From Chitinophaga deserti (lineage in GTDB: Bacteria; Bacteroidota; Bacteroidia; Chitinophagales; Chitinophagaceae), in NCBI RefSeq assembly GCF_003149455.1, contig NZ_QFFK01000013.1, forward strand, positions 1 through 64,000: 64,000 nucleotides of DNA. The letters are read 5' to 3'. Position 1 is the first letter of the stretch. Each line of letters begins with the position of its first letter. A program made the position numbers and the translations under genes. The notes under the pieces are model-generated. The model was not told where the DNA came from. It was given only the letters and a program-made list of their open reading frames with translations, and did not search any database. Shown one piece after another: positions 31,918 to 41,145 of this stretch.

Positions 31918-34900
31918 TTAGAAATTGAATCCGAGTTTAGCACCGAAGGAACGGGTGTACGGGAGCGACCAGCTGCCCACACCCTGCCCGATGGCGTTGT
32001 TAGACACCGTCATGGCGGTTTCCGGATCGTAGCCCATATCGGCGGCCGTCCAGGTAAACAGGTTACGGGCAATGAGCGAGAAGTTGAGATTGCTGATCGG
32101 CAAGCGGCCCAGTATCTTCTTCGGGAAATTATATGTGAGCGATGCTTCGCGCAGCTTCACATAAGTAGCGTCGAAGGTGGAACGGCTCAGGTAATCCCAG
32201 TAGTATGTGCCGTAATATGCTTCCGGATCAAGGATCTGGGTGTTGGCTTCATACTTGCCCGTAGCGTCGTTATACACATAACCATACAGGATGCTGCCAT
32301 CGTTACGGCGCTCACCGGAACCATCGGTCCATGCAAGACCGCCCGTAGCCTGATCGCGGCCGGGAAGTGTGGTTTTGGTACGGCCATCGCTCAGGAGGTT
32401 CTTGGCCACATAGCTGTGGAACTGTCCGCCCTGCCGCCAGTCTATGAGCACATTCAGTGCAAAGCCTTTATAGCTGAAAGTATTGGAGAAACCAACCTGG
32501 TAGTCGGGATTGAAGTTGCCGATCTTTGTCCATACGCTCAGGCGGGTGTATTCACCACCGTCATTGATCAGCGGCTCGCCTTTATGCTCACCTTCGGGCA
32601 CCGTAGCCCAGCTGCGTGCGTACATGTTACCCATCTCTTCCCCTACCCTTGCTTCGAACTGCACACCTTCAGAGCTGCCGAGGATGTACTCCTTCATGCC
32701 CTCTCCGAGTGAAAGCACTTTGTTCCGGTTACGGGTAAAGTTAGCAGACACATCCCACTGGAAGGCTCCTTTCACAGGTGTACCGGTAATGGTGGCTTCA
32801 ATACCACGGTTGCGGATCTCACCGCCGTTGATCAGCTTCTGGTTGTAACCGGAGGCCATGGTGGTACCGATGCGGATAAACTGGTTGGAGGTAATTGCGT
32901 TATACCAGGTTACATCCAGTCCGAGGCGGCCGTTGAAGAAACGGAGATCTGCCCCGATTTCAGTAGATGTGGCGATCAGTGGTTTGAGGTGGTTGTTCAG
33001 CAAAGTAAGCTCCTGCGTGGCTTTCTTGGCAGTATTCCAATCCTGCCCGAACAGGAATGTATTGTACAATTGGTGCGGGTCCGGTTTGCCGCCTACCTGT
33101 GCCCAGTTAGCACGGATCTTCGCGAAATTGAGCGGACCGGATTGTATTTTCAGCATATCGCTCAGCACCCATCCCAGCGAAACGGAGGGATAGAAATAGG
33201 AGTTGTTATCTGCAGGCAGCGGACTGGCCCAGTCGTTACGCGCCGTTACATCCAGGAAGAGGTAATTGCGGAAGCTCACCTGCCCCATTCCGTACACGCT
33301 GTTGATCCTTTGTTCCCAGAAGTTGGTGGTATTTCTTACCGAACCGGCGGCAGCGTTGCCGATGTTATAGAGCTTGGGGATAGATAATGCATCCGCTCCC
33401 TGGAAAGTAGACTGTCCTTTCTGATGCATGCGGTTGGCACCACCAGAAACGCTGAAGAAGAAGTCGGTATTGATTTGGCGCTGGTAAGTGAGCAGGAAGT
33501 CCGTATTCCTTTCGGTGAACTTCTCTGTTTCCATGGAATAAGCCCCCCTTGGGTTACGAACCGATCCGAAGGGGCGTTTGCTTTCGCGGATCTCGTTGTA
33601 GGTATCCATAGCGGTGCGGCCCATGAGGGTCAGCCCTTTCGCCAGTTCGATGTTTACTTCCACGTTACCCAACAGTCGGTCGCGGTTGAAGCCGTTGATG
33701 AACTCGTAGGCCACAAAGTAGGGGTTATCCACGTTACCCGGTACATGCGAAAATTGCTTACGCCCTTCTTCTCCCGGAAGCCAGTAGTTGCGTAGTTTTT
33801 TAACATTCACGTTGGGCGTGGTGGTGTATACAATATTGCTGGCGCTTTCACGGTTGAATGTAGGCCTGTTGTCGCTCTTGTTATTGGTATACCCCACATT
33901 CGTGCTCACCTTTACTTTGGGATGCAGCACGTATCCTGCAGAGAGGTTGAGGGTGTTACGCTTCAGGTCTGTATTAGGAACGATCCCTTCGTTGGTAAGG
34001 TTGGTATACGACAGCCGGAAGTCTCCATCCTTGTTAGCGCCGGTGATGGCGATGTTGTTGGTGAGGGTGAAACCGGTCTGGTAGAAATCTTTCTGACGGT
34101 CGGGGTACGATACCCAGTCTGTAGGAATACGGTTGCCGCTGCCATCGAGCGGGCTGTCCCACTGCACATGTTTGGTACCGATATCCAGACGGGGGCCCCA
34201 GGATGCAGTGGAGATTGTTTCGGTAGTACCCGGCCGGTTACCCGAACCGAATTCGTTCTGGAACTGGGGGAACAGCCAGGCCTGATCGAACATGGCTGAG
34301 GAGTTCACCGATACGCCCAGCCCTTTCTTGGCACCGCTGCCCGATTTGGTGGTGATAAGGATCACCCCGTTCAGCGCGCGGGTACCATACAGCGCGGAGG
34401 CGCTGGCGCCTTTCAATACGGTAACGGTGGCAATATCATCAGGGTTGATGTCGGAGATAGGGCTTCCATAATCTACCACACCACGGCCAACAGGCTCTTT
34501 AGGGCTGCGAACCCCACCGGCGATGGGTACACCATCCACTACGTACATGGGGTTGTTATCGCCCTGCAGACTGCGTTGTCCGCGGATGGTAACAAATACC
34601 GAAGCACCGGGGTCGGAAGAAACGGCGCGTACGTTCACCCCGCTCACTTTTGCGGAAAGGGCGTTGGCTACGTTTACTTCTTTCACGGTGGCTACCTGAT
34701 CGCCTTTGAGGGTGGCGATGGAGTAGCCCAGTGCTTTTTCTTCTCTTTTAATACCGAGGGCGGTTACCACTACGCTGTTCAGTTCCTTTACGTCTGATAC
34801 CAGCGTGATGTTCACATCTCCCCTGCCTGCGGCCTTCTCCTGGGTCACGAAACCTACGGAGCGGAACACCAGCACCGAGGCTGCGCCTGCCACGCGTATG

Positions 34901-35370
34901 CTGTAGCGGCCAAGGTTGTTGGTGGCAGTACCGTTGGAGGTCCCTTTTTCGTGGACGCTCACACCGGGCAGCGGCTGGCCATCGGCATCGGTTACGAGGC
35001 CCGATACGGAAAGATCAGCGTTTTTGGATGCCGTGGTGGAGGTAACAGAACGGATGGCATAATCGTGCGCAGAAATGCGAACGGCTTGCAGGCCTGCGGG
35101 GGCCAGTGCTTTGGCCAGCTGCTCATCGAGCTGGGCGGAAGGGATACGGGCAAACCTGTCGGCTACCCATTTGCCCTCTACCTGGGCGGCGGAATAGCTG
35201 AAGCCCACCTGCAGGTTGTTTTCAAGGGCGGTGAACATCTCCCTCAGGGAGATCATGCCGGCATGGCGGCGGGCATCGTTGCCGCGCACCATGGCGTCCT
35301 GCGCGTGAGATTCCGCACACGCAAGCAGGATGCAGAGCACCGCGCAAAGCTTCGTAAAGCTCTTTTGCAT
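31918..35370 (-). CDS. SusC/RagA TonB-linked transporter with N-terminal STN signalling domain
   Basis: 1150 residues. A signal peptide ('LCAVLCILLACAESHAQ') is followed by an STN domain at about 45-110 ('SLREMFTALENNLQVGFSYS'), a carboxypeptidase-regulatory-like domain at about 120-200 ('VSGLVTDADGQPLPGVSVHE'), the plug ('VVVTALGIKREEKALGYSI', 'YVVDGVPIAGG') and the 22-stranded barrel ending 'SFGAKLGFNF'. STN-carrying SusC proteins are transducers: substrate binding is relayed through FecR to an ECF sigma factor. Both partners are the two genes immediately upstream (gap 21 bp to FecR). The substrate is unknown, but the locus encodes two phosphatases. Confidence 0.97.
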   Translation of the reverse strand: MQKSFTKLCAVLCILLACAESHAQDAMVRGNDARRHAGMISLREMFTALENNLQVGFSYSAAQVEGKWVADRFARIPSAQLDEQLAKALAPAGLQAVRISAHDYAIRSVTSTTASKNADLSVSGLVTDADGQPLPGVSVHEKGTSNGTATNNLGRYSIRVAGAASVLVFRSVGFVTQEKAAGRGDVNITLVSDVKELNSVVVTALGIKREEKALGYSIATLKGDQVATVKEVNVANALSAKVSGVNVRAVSSDPGASVFVTIRGQRSLQGDNNPMYVVDGVPIAGGVRSPKEPVGRGVVDYGSPISDINPDDIATVTVLKGASASALYGTRALNGVILITTKSGSGAKKGLGVSVNSSAMFDQAWLFPQFQNEFGSGNRPGTTETISTASWGPRLDIGTKHVQWDSPLDGSGNRIPTDWVSYPDRQKDFYQTGFTLTNNIAITGANKDGDFRLSYTNLTNEGIVPNTDLKRNTLNLSAGYVLHPKVKVSTNVGYTNNKSDNRPTFNRESASNIVYTTTPNVNVKKLRNYWLPGEEGRKQFSHVPGNVDNPYFVAYEFINGFNRDRLLGNVEVNIELAKGLTLMGRTAMDTYNEIRESKRPFGSVRNPRGAYSMETEKFTERNTDFLLTYQRQINTDFFFSVSGGANRMHQKGQSTFQGADALSIPKLYNIGNAAAGSVRNTTNFWEQRINSVYGMGQVSFRNYLFLDVTARNDWASPLPADNNSYFYPSVSLGWVLSDMLKIQSGPLNFAKIRANWAQVGGKPDPHQLYNTFLFGQDWNTAKKATQELTLLNNHLKPLIATSTEIGADLRFFNGRLGLDVTWYNAITSNQFIRIGTTMASGYNQKLINGGEIRNRGIEATITGTPVKGAFQWDVSANFTRNRNKVLSLGEGMKEYILGSSEGVQFEARVGEEMGNMYARSWATVPEGEHKGEPLINDGGEYTRLSVWTKIGNFNPDYQVGFSNTFSYKGFALNVLIDWRQGGQFHSYVAKNLLSDGRTKTTLPGRDQATGGLAWTDGSGERRNDGSILYGYVYNDATGKYEANTQILDPEAYYGTYYWDYLSRSTFDATYVKLREASLTYNFPKKILGRLPISNLNFSLIARNLFTWTAADMGYDPETAMTVSNNAIGQGVGSWSLPYTRSFGAKLGFNF

Positions 35371-35391
35371 AAGTGTAAGTTTTAAAGATCT

Positions 35392-36369
35392 TTATTCAAG
35401 TATGATCGTATCGTTGTGTTCCCGCATCTTCAGTCCGTGTACCGTACACACGGCCTTCAGCAGCAGTTCGGGTGATTCCAGCGGCGCAGAGCCTGTAAAA
35501 GGCAGCGTTTCCATTCCGGGCCGCGCGAAGGTAATTTGCCGGCCGTACAGATCTGCCATCCGGAGGGCCACTGTAGCCAGTGTACCATCCCTGATCACCA
35601 CTCTCTTTTCCATCCAGGCGGTAAAGCCTGTTGCCGGCGATTGTGTAAGTGAAATACCAAGGGCACTTTTCTGCAACAGGTCTCCCGGTTTCATGGCCCT
35701 GCCGCTGGCAAGCACACTGCCTTCCGCAAGGGCTATGGCAGCGGAATCGTGCCGGTTATATACATTAAATGCGGTACCGGTCACTTCCACATCGGTGAGG
35801 GAGGTATGTACTACAAACCTCGGATGCAGCCCTTCAGGTGCATGTTTCACTTTAAAATAGGCTTCCCCTTCCAGCTGTACCGTGCGCACATCGCCTGCCG
35901 TCCATTTACGGGGATATTGAATGGATGAATTTGCATTGAGCCATACTTCGGTACCGTCCTGCAACGTAATGGTGCTGGTTTCACCGAAGCCGGTGCGGAG
36001 TGTCAGCATCTCCCCATCACTTCCGGTGCGCTTTATCACTACAATGGCAGTAATGGCAACCGCGGCAGCCGCGGCAGCACCTAAGAGCAGCCTTCTTACG
36101 AGAGGGGTACCCTTTTTGCGCTCTTCCGCATCCAGCACACTATCTATGGCCGCTTTAACAGCATCCATTTCAATCGGGTCAGCATCCATGGCATGAAATC
36201 TGAACGAGCGAACCATCAGCTGTGCTTCCCGCAGTACTTCCCGTTTTTCGGGGTGGGCCGCAGCCCACTGTTCCCAAAACCGGGCAGCCGCTTCGTCTGT
36301 CCGCTGCACCCAGCGCTGGAAGGAAGCTTCCGCCGCAAAATCCGCCGCTTCGTAATCTTGATATGACAT
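35392..36369 (-). CDS. FecR-family anti-sigma regulator
   Basis: 325 residues. A cytoplasmic N-terminal anti-sigma domain (FecR_N-like, 'FQRWVQRTDEAAARFWEQWA') precedes one membrane helix at about 85-103 ('RLLLGAAAAAAVAITAIVVI'). The periplasmic FecR domain follows ('MLTLRTGFGETSTITLQDGT', 'VWLNANSSIQYPRKW', 'LEGEAYFKV', 'VTGTAFNVYNRHDSAAIALA'), and then a short C-terminal domain that would contact the STN domain ('LLLKAVCTVHGLKM'). It sits between the ECF sigma (81 bp upstream) and the SusC transducer, the standard order. Confidence 0.95.
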   Translation of the reverse strand: MSYQDYEAADFAAEASFQRWVQRTDEAAARFWEQWAAAHPEKREVLREAQLMVRSFRFHAMDADPIEMDAVKAAIDSVLDAEERKKGTPLVRRLLLGAAAAAAVAITAIVVIKRTGSDGEMLTLRTGFGETSTITLQDGTEVWLNANSSIQYPRKWTAGDVRTVQLEGEAYFKVKHAPEGLHPRFVVHTSLTDVEVTGTAFNVYNRHDSAAIALAEGSVLASGRAMKPGDLLQKSALGISLTQSPATGFTAWMEKRVVIRDGTLATVALRMADLYGRQITFARPGMETLPFTGSAPLESPELLLKAVCTVHGLKMREHNDTIILE

Positions 36370-36450
36370 AATTAAGCCTTGTACATAAGAAGGAGGCGTA
36401 CAAGGGAGGAAATACCCTCAGGAATAAGGAACTTTTTTTAAATTATTTTT

Positions 36451-37044
36451 CTACCGGCTGAAAAGCAATGCCTCGGCACCTGCCAGCAAGGGCTTCAGCT
36501 CCGTTAGCGCGCGGTACACGAGGGTACGGGCGTACTTCACCGCTTTGAGCTGCATCACTTCAGCGATCTCGTCGTAGGAAAGACTTTCATAAAACCGCAG
36601 GTAAACCGCTTCTTTCTGCCGGAGGGTGAGCCTGTCCAGCGTTTGCTGAACGTGGCGCTCGGCTGTGGCGGCAGTCTGCCGGCTGATCAGGTAGCTTTCA
36701 GGGGAAAGCTCCAGGAGAAATACAGGCTCCTGCTCTTCCGGGAGTGTACGGGTAAAGGGTACTTTGTCTAAAGCACGCACCAGCTTGCGGCGTACGGAAA
36801 CGAGGAGATAGCTTTTCGGTTTATCCGGCGTGCCCAGCATTGCGCGGCGGAGGTAGAGATCGGTGAAGAAGTCCTGCAATGTGTCTTTTACCAGCCCGGT
36901 ATCGTGGGTGAAGCGGCTGCAATAGCGGAACAGCAGCGGGAAATACCGCCGGTAGATTTCGCTGAATGCTTCCCTGTCTCCTTCCCGGAGACGATCCCAG
37001 AGGAACCTGTCGTCTTGCTGCTGGTAAAAGGCGCCGGTGGTCAT
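36451..37044 (-). CDS. ECF sigma factor (FecI-like, Bacteroidota type)
   Basis: 197 residues. Region 2 ('REAFSEIYRRYFPLLFRYCS', 'VKDTLQDFFTDLYLRR') and region 4 ('LTLRQKEAVYLRFYESLSYD', 'EIAEVMQLKAVKYARTLVYR') are both clear. It should direct polymerase to the promoter of the linked SusC operon when released by the FecR protein. It is the first gene of the minus-strand phosphatase/SusCD operon, or follows the aldolase gene 94 bp upstream. Confidence 0.95.
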   Translation of the reverse strand: MTTGAFYQQQDDRFLWDRLREGDREAFSEIYRRYFPLLFRYCSRFTHDTGLVKDTLQDFFTDLYLRRAMLGTPDKPKSYLLVSVRRKLVRALDKVPFTRTLPEEQEPVFLLELSPESYLISRQTAATAERHVQQTLDRLTLRQKEAVYLRFYESLSYDEIAEVMQLKAVKYARTLVYRALTELKPLLAGAEALLFSR

Positions 37045-37074
37045 ATGAAGTGATTTAGGAATAAGGATCGAAAT

Positions 37075-37105
37075 GTAAACTACATACCCTTCGCTGCTAA
37101 TCCAA
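37075..37105 (-). promoter_or_regulatory. Candidate promoter of the ECF sigma gene
   Basis: On the minus strand TTG (37105-37103), 20 nt, then TAGTTTAC (37082-37075), seven of eight matches to TAnnTTTG. It lies 30 bp before the sigma start codon, in the 94-bp gap after the aldolase gene. Confidence 0.35.
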
Positions 37106-37138
37106 CCGATCTCCGGTAATATAACCTTTTATTAATTT

Positions 37139-38080
37139 CTAAAAAGCATGCGAAATCCCCGATACTTCCCGTATGCCCAGCCGCTCGCACCAGCCTTTAA
37201 AGTCGTGGTGGATGCCCTGCAGCGTTTCCTTCTGCTGCGGCGTTAGTTCCAGCACGTGAGCGCGACTGATCGTGCGTACCGGTATCCCCCGCTGCTGCAG
37301 GAAATACTTGGCGCTGAGAGGGTAAGCGACGTGTATCAGCGGGTCTACCCTGCGCAGCTCTTCCTGTATCCAGGCCACATCTTCCGCCTTCGAAGGGTCG
37401 TTCGCGTTATTACAGAGCCATACCAGTATTTCCGGATAGAAATTCCCGGAGATAGATGACATGCCGGCCGCTCCCATACGCAGTGAATCCACTGCATTAG
37501 GGGTATGCGCATCGTAGAATTCGAACTTCGGCTCTTTAATGATAGCCAGCTTCTGCCGCACGCTTTCCACATCACAGCTCGTGTCTTTATGATAGATGAG
37601 CCGGTGGGAAGATAAAAGCGTTTCCAGTAATTCGGCAGACAATACCCTTTTGTAGGGTGCGGGGCACTCATACAGTCCGAGAGGGATATCGCCGGTGAGA
37701 TCGCACAGCTGGTTGAAGCGGTCTACCAATACCTGGTCAGGCTCATCTACGTTCGCGAAATGCCCTGTGATCATGATCACCGCATCCACACCCGTTTCGT
37801 GAATATTACGGGTAAACTGTGCCTTGTCGGCAATCGTAAGACCGAAAGAGCCCGTAGCCACTACGGGCACGCGGCCGTTCACATAATCCACCACGTGGCG
37901 TGTAAGCTCCAGCCGTTCATCTTCACTGATACTATACATTTCCGAAGAGAGGCAGTTGGCGAAAAAGCCTTTCACGCCTGCTTCGAGGTAAAAATCAATC
38001 AAATGCTCCACCATATCGAGATCAATACGCGCTTTCAGGTTAAAGGGCGTGATCATTACCGGTACGAATTTCTTTTGCAT
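37139..38080 (-). CDS. DHDPS/N-acetylneuraminate lyase family aldolase
   Basis: 313 residues, cytoplasmic TIM barrel. Schiff-base lysine K165 in 'IYHKDTSCD' and the catalytic tyrosine Y137 in 'GLYECPAPYKR' are present. The carboxylate-binding loop, usually G-T-T-G-E, reads CLSSE (43-47). The family cleaves or condenses pyruvate with an aldehyde (sialic acid, keto-deoxy sugars, hydroxyproline products). The altered loop keeps two hydroxyls and argues for a 2-keto acid substrate other than that of DapA. It is 12 bp downstream of a sodium:solute symporter, so a transport-plus-aldolase cassette is likely; sialic acid is possible but no epimerase or kinase lies here. Confidence 0.9.
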   Translation of the reverse strand: MQKKFVPVMITPFNLKARIDLDMVEHLIDFYLEAGVKGFFANCLSSEMYSISEDERLELTRHVVDYVNGRVPVVATGSFGLTIADKAQFTRNIHETGVDAVIMITGHFANVDEPDQVLVDRFNQLCDLTGDIPLGLYECPAPYKRVLSAELLETLLSSHRLIYHKDTSCDVESVRQKLAIIKEPKFEFYDAHTPNAVDSLRMGAAGMSSISGNFYPEILVWLCNNANDPSKAEDVAWIQEELRRVDPLIHVAYPLSAKYFLQQRGIPVRTISRAHVLELTPQQKETLQGIHHDFKGWCERLGIREVSGISHAF

Positions 38081-38092
38081 AACAAACAGGGT

Positions 38093-39628
38093 TTAAGAAT
38101 TGGTTTGAAGACGGCGCTGCATCCGTGAAAAGAGCAGTCCCGTCAGGAAAATAGCCAGCGTGCCTACCACGATGACCATATTAATATGCAATGTGCTCCG
38201 GAAGCGCTGCAGATCTTCCGGAAGGTATTTAGACAAGCTCATCCATAAGATGACGAGGATACCCGTAATAGTAGCTGCCACGGCTGCGGCGTTCTTTGCT
38301 TTGGAAATAATCCCCAGCAGGAAGAGGCCCAGCATACCGCCGGCGAAGATGCCCGACAGCTCCCACCACATATCGAGAATGCTCTTCACTCCTATCATGG
38401 CGATGCCGAAAAAGATAGCCAGCACGCCCGTTACCACCGTAGCCAGGTGCAATACGCGCATTTCTTCTTTAGGCGATGTTTCCGGCCGTATATAACGCTG
38501 CCAGATATCTTTAAGGAACACCGTAGCCGAACTGTTCATCCCGCTGCTAAGGGTGCTCATGGCGGCAGAAAGGATGGCGGCGATGATGAGCCCCAGAAGT
38601 CCGGCGGGTACTTTCTTCACCATAAAATATGGCAGGATCTTATCCCCGTAATCTGCCGGTGTTAACGATGCAGCAGCTACGCCTCTTTCCACCGCTGCCT
38701 GTTGCAGCACGGCGTCCAGCATGTCAGGGTGCTGCAGGAAGTAAGCGTAGAGGGCGGTACCTATAAAGAAAAACACCGCGCTCACCGGGAGGTACCAGTA
38801 CACACAAAGCCACACACTCCGCGCGGCTTCTTTTTCGCTGCGCGCTGCATGATAGCGTTGTACATAATTCTGATCCATACCGAAATTGTTGAGGTTGATG
38901 AAGAACCCGTAAAGAAAAACCACCCATGCGGTAGAGGAACTGAAATCTGACAGGCTTAAACTGCCCAGGGAGAACTTCCCTTCCGCCGCGCCTGTCGTGA
39001 AAATATCGCTTACACCGCCCTTCATTCCATCTATCACCAGCCAGAGGATCACGATGGCTCCGGCGGTTTTAATCAATCCCTGTAACACTTCCGTCCATAT
39101 CACCGCTTCCATGCCACCCAGCACCGTGTATATAATAATACAAACACCGGTTACCGCCATGATGGTACGCATATCCAGTCCGGTGAGTGCCTGCAATGCC
39201 AGTGCCACACCGAAGAAGATGGACCCCATCCGCGCCAGCTGTGTGAGGATGAAGCACACCATGGCGTATGTGCGTGCCCATGGACCGAAGCGATGTTCCA
39301 GGTGCGTATATGCGCTCACTTCGCCGCTGCTGCGGTAAAAGGGAACGAAATACTTCGCGGAAATCCAGGCGGCCGGTACCATTGATAAACTGAATACAAA
39401 AGCATTCCAGTTACCGCCGAAAGATTTCCCCGGCACGCCCAGGAAAGTATTGCTGCTAAGGAATGTGGCATACAAAGACAAGCCCAGCGCCCATCCCGGG
39501 ATAGTGCCAGATGCTGTTGTAAACTGTGCCGCATTCTTGTTCTTTCTTGAAAAATATACGCCGATCAAAATCATACCCAGCAGGTATGTTCCGATCACCG
39601 CCAAATCTGTAACAGGCAGTTGATGCAT
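38093..39628 (-). CDS. Sodium:solute symporter (SSS family)
   Basis: 511 residues from the ATG at 39628; a longer frame adds 17 residues with no signal. About thirteen helices. Family signatures: 'DLAVIGTYLLGMILIGVYFS' in helix 1, 'LYATFLSSNTFLGVPGKSF' in the Na+-site helix, 'VLGGMEAVIWTEVLQGLIKT', and 'LSAAMSTLSSGMNSSATVFL' in the helix-8-like region. The protein resembles Bacteroidota SSS transporters for sugars or sialic acids. It is co-transcribed with the aldolase and divergent from an AraC regulator. Confidence 0.9.
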   Translation of the reverse strand: MHQLPVTDLAVIGTYLLGMILIGVYFSRKNKNAAQFTTASGTIPGWALGLSLYATFLSSNTFLGVPGKSFGGNWNAFVFSLSMVPAAWISAKYFVPFYRSSGEVSAYTHLEHRFGPWARTYAMVCFILTQLARMGSIFFGVALALQALTGLDMRTIMAVTGVCIIIYTVLGGMEAVIWTEVLQGLIKTAGAIVILWLVIDGMKGGVSDIFTTGAAEGKFSLGSLSLSDFSSSTAWVVFLYGFFINLNNFGMDQNYVQRYHAARSEKEAARSVWLCVYWYLPVSAVFFFIGTALYAYFLQHPDMLDAVLQQAAVERGVAAASLTPADYGDKILPYFMVKKVPAGLLGLIIAAILSAAMSTLSSGMNSSATVFLKDIWQRYIRPETSPKEEMRVLHLATVVTGVLAIFFGIAMIGVKSILDMWWELSGIFAGGMLGLFLLGIISKAKNAAAVAATITGILVILWMSLSKYLPEDLQRFRSTLHINMVIVVGTLAIFLTGLLFSRMQRRLQTNS

Positions 39629-39773
39629 TTCCTGATGCTGTTGGTTGACAGGTCCATTCCTCACGTGGATTGTAATCACCGGATAGCTCCTCCGGTCATT
39701 GGCAAGTTGGGTAAATTTTTCGGGGGAAACAATGTTGATTGTTATGAAAAGAATAGCTTAAATTACTGCGGTA
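39629..39773. promoter_or_regulatory. Divergent control region, symporter/AraC
   Basis: 145 bp between the two start codons. Two inverted repeats are visible: ACCGGA/TCCGGT (39678-39683 with 39691-39696) and AACAAT/ATTGTT with a 4-nt spacer (39728-39743). Either could be an operator for the adjacent AraC-type protein. I find no full TAnnTTTG element. Confidence 0.35.
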
Positions 39774-40631
39774 ATGAGTCAGAAAAGTGCCAACATCTCT
39801 ACTGCCTGGACGCTCCCGGACCAGCTACAACGTAAGCTGGAAGCGCATCCCATCGGCCGGAACCTCTTCATCACCGCTATCCGTTTTTATCCGGAGAATG
39901 ACGCAAAGGAATGGGGCGAGCCCAAAGGGGCACCGGGTTACACCCTCTTATATTCCGCTCATGGCAACGGCTGGTTTGAAACCGATAACGGGCGCCATAC
40001 CGTAAAAGCCAATCAATATGTATTGCTCGCCAAAAACACGCCTTTCCGTTGCGGACATGATGCCCGTAACCCATGGCGGCTGTACACCGCACAGTTTACC
40101 GGATTACTGGCAGATGAGTTATGCGATTACCTCACTAACGGACAACCAGTCCATACCACGCCCCCGCTTGTAGGCCGTGTTGCACAGTTCTGGGACATCC
40201 TCCACCATCTCGATTTGATGAATAATATCGAGAACCTGCTATACGCCAACTTCCGGTTCTACAGCTTCCTCGGCACCTTCCGCCTTTCTGTATTTAATTA
40301 CATGCAACAGGGTTCCGACAATCAGATTGAGCAATGCATTCAGCTGATGAAGCAGCAGCTCGATAAAAACCTCACCCTTGCGGACCTAGCTTCTCAAACA
40401 CATATTTCCGCATCCTACCTCTCCGCTATCTTCAAGGAGAAAACGCGTTACTCCCCTATCCAGCTATTCACTTCCCTGCGTATGCAGAAGGCCAGTCAGT
40501 TGCTGAAAGAAACGAACCTCACCGTAAAAGAGATCGCCCAGGAAATGGGGTATCCGGATCAGTATACTTTCTCACGAACGTTTAAGCTGATTATGGGTAT
40601 TTCGCCGAAAGGGTTCAGGGAGAAAAGTTAG
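39774..40631 (+). CDS. AraC-family transcriptional regulator
   Basis: 285 residues. An N-terminal cupin-like domain ('GYTLLYSAHGNGWFETDNGR', 'VLLAKNTPFRCGHDARNPWR') precedes the double HTH at about 185-285: 'TLADLASQTHISASYLSAIF' with 'KEKTRYSPIQLF', then 'TVKEIAQEMGYPDQYTFSRT' and the final 'MGISPKGFR'. It is probably the activator of the divergent symporter-aldolase operon and senses its sugar. It has no response-regulator receiver domain. Confidence 0.9.
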   Translation: MSQKSANISTAWTLPDQLQRKLEAHPIGRNLFITAIRFYPENDAKEWGEPKGAPGYTLLYSAHGNGWFETDNGRHTVKANQYVLLAKNTPFRCGHDARNPWRLYTAQFTGLLADELCDYLTNGQPVHTTPPLVGRVAQFWDILHHLDLMNNIENLLYANFRFYSFLGTFRLSVFNYMQQGSDNQIEQCIQLMKQQLDKNLTLADLASQTHISASYLSAIFKEKTRYSPIQLFTSLRMQKASQLLKETNLTVKEIAQEMGYPDQYTFSRTFKLIMGISPKGFREKS

Positions 40632-40667
40632 GAAACACGTGAAAAGTCCGGATATGTTCCTGCCTTT

Positions 40668-40697
40668 TTTGTTAACCTGCCAGGCATGATACATTTA
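40668..40697 (+). promoter_or_regulatory. Candidate promoter of the HNH gene
   Basis: TTTG at 40668-40671, 18 nt, then TACATTTA at 40690-40697, seven of eight matches to TAnnTTTG. The start codon is about 60 bp downstream. Confidence 0.35.
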
Positions 40698-40755
40698 TAA
40701 TATTTCGTATATTTAGTATAGAACTTTTAGAGGTAGCTAACTAATCCCCTATACC

Positions 40756-41145
40756 ATGGGTTACCTAATCTTCTTTGCAATAATCGCAGGACTTGTAGTA
40801 CTATGCGAGCACTGGTATTTTGAGCAGAAACGTAAACGCAGGCGTGATTACTATATAAATGTTTACCTGCCATCGGATGCGTGGAAGCGGAAACGATTTG
40901 TAGTATTGAGAAGGGATAACTGGACCTGCGTGCACTGTGGTGCGCCAGCCACCCAGGTACATCACAAAAGGTATTTAATAAAGAACATCGGAAAAGAACC
41001 TATTGACTGGTTAGTTTCTGTATGTAACGCTTGCCATTCCAACCTGCATCAAAAAAAGACTTTATCAAACTCAATCATCTCCACCCTGTTCCCAAAGGGA
41101 TCACGGAAGAAGCAGCGTTCGCGGCCTTCGATCTTTGATGTGTAG
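40756..41145 (+). CDS. Membrane-tethered HNH endonuclease-like protein
   Basis: 129 residues. One hydrophobic helix (about 3-18) is followed by a very basic segment (KRKRRR) and an HNH domain. The zinc cysteines are C58/C61 in 'WTCVHCGAP' and C90/C93 in 'VCNACHSNLHQ', the first His pair H69/H70 is in 'VHHKRYL', and H94/H98 close the motif. The McrA-like ββα-metal fold is complete. HNH nucleases are usually cytoplasmic; here positive-inside topology leaves the nuclease on the cytoplasmic face. The last ~32 residues lie antisense to the end of the VOC gene (97-bp overlap) and look like unselected sequence, so the native end may be lost. Confidence 0.75.
   Translation: MGYLIFFAIIAGLVVLCEHWYFEQKRKRRRDYYINVYLPSDAWKRKRFVVLRRDNWTCVHCGAPATQVHHKRYLIKNIGKEPIDWLVSVCNACHSNLHQKKTLSNSIISTLFPKGSRKKQRSRPSIFDV

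Noticed and set aside
31642..32712. A 356-codon plus-strand frame across the SusD/SusC junction.
   Set aside because: Both SusC and SusD are unmistakable on the minus strand; the antisense product has no features.
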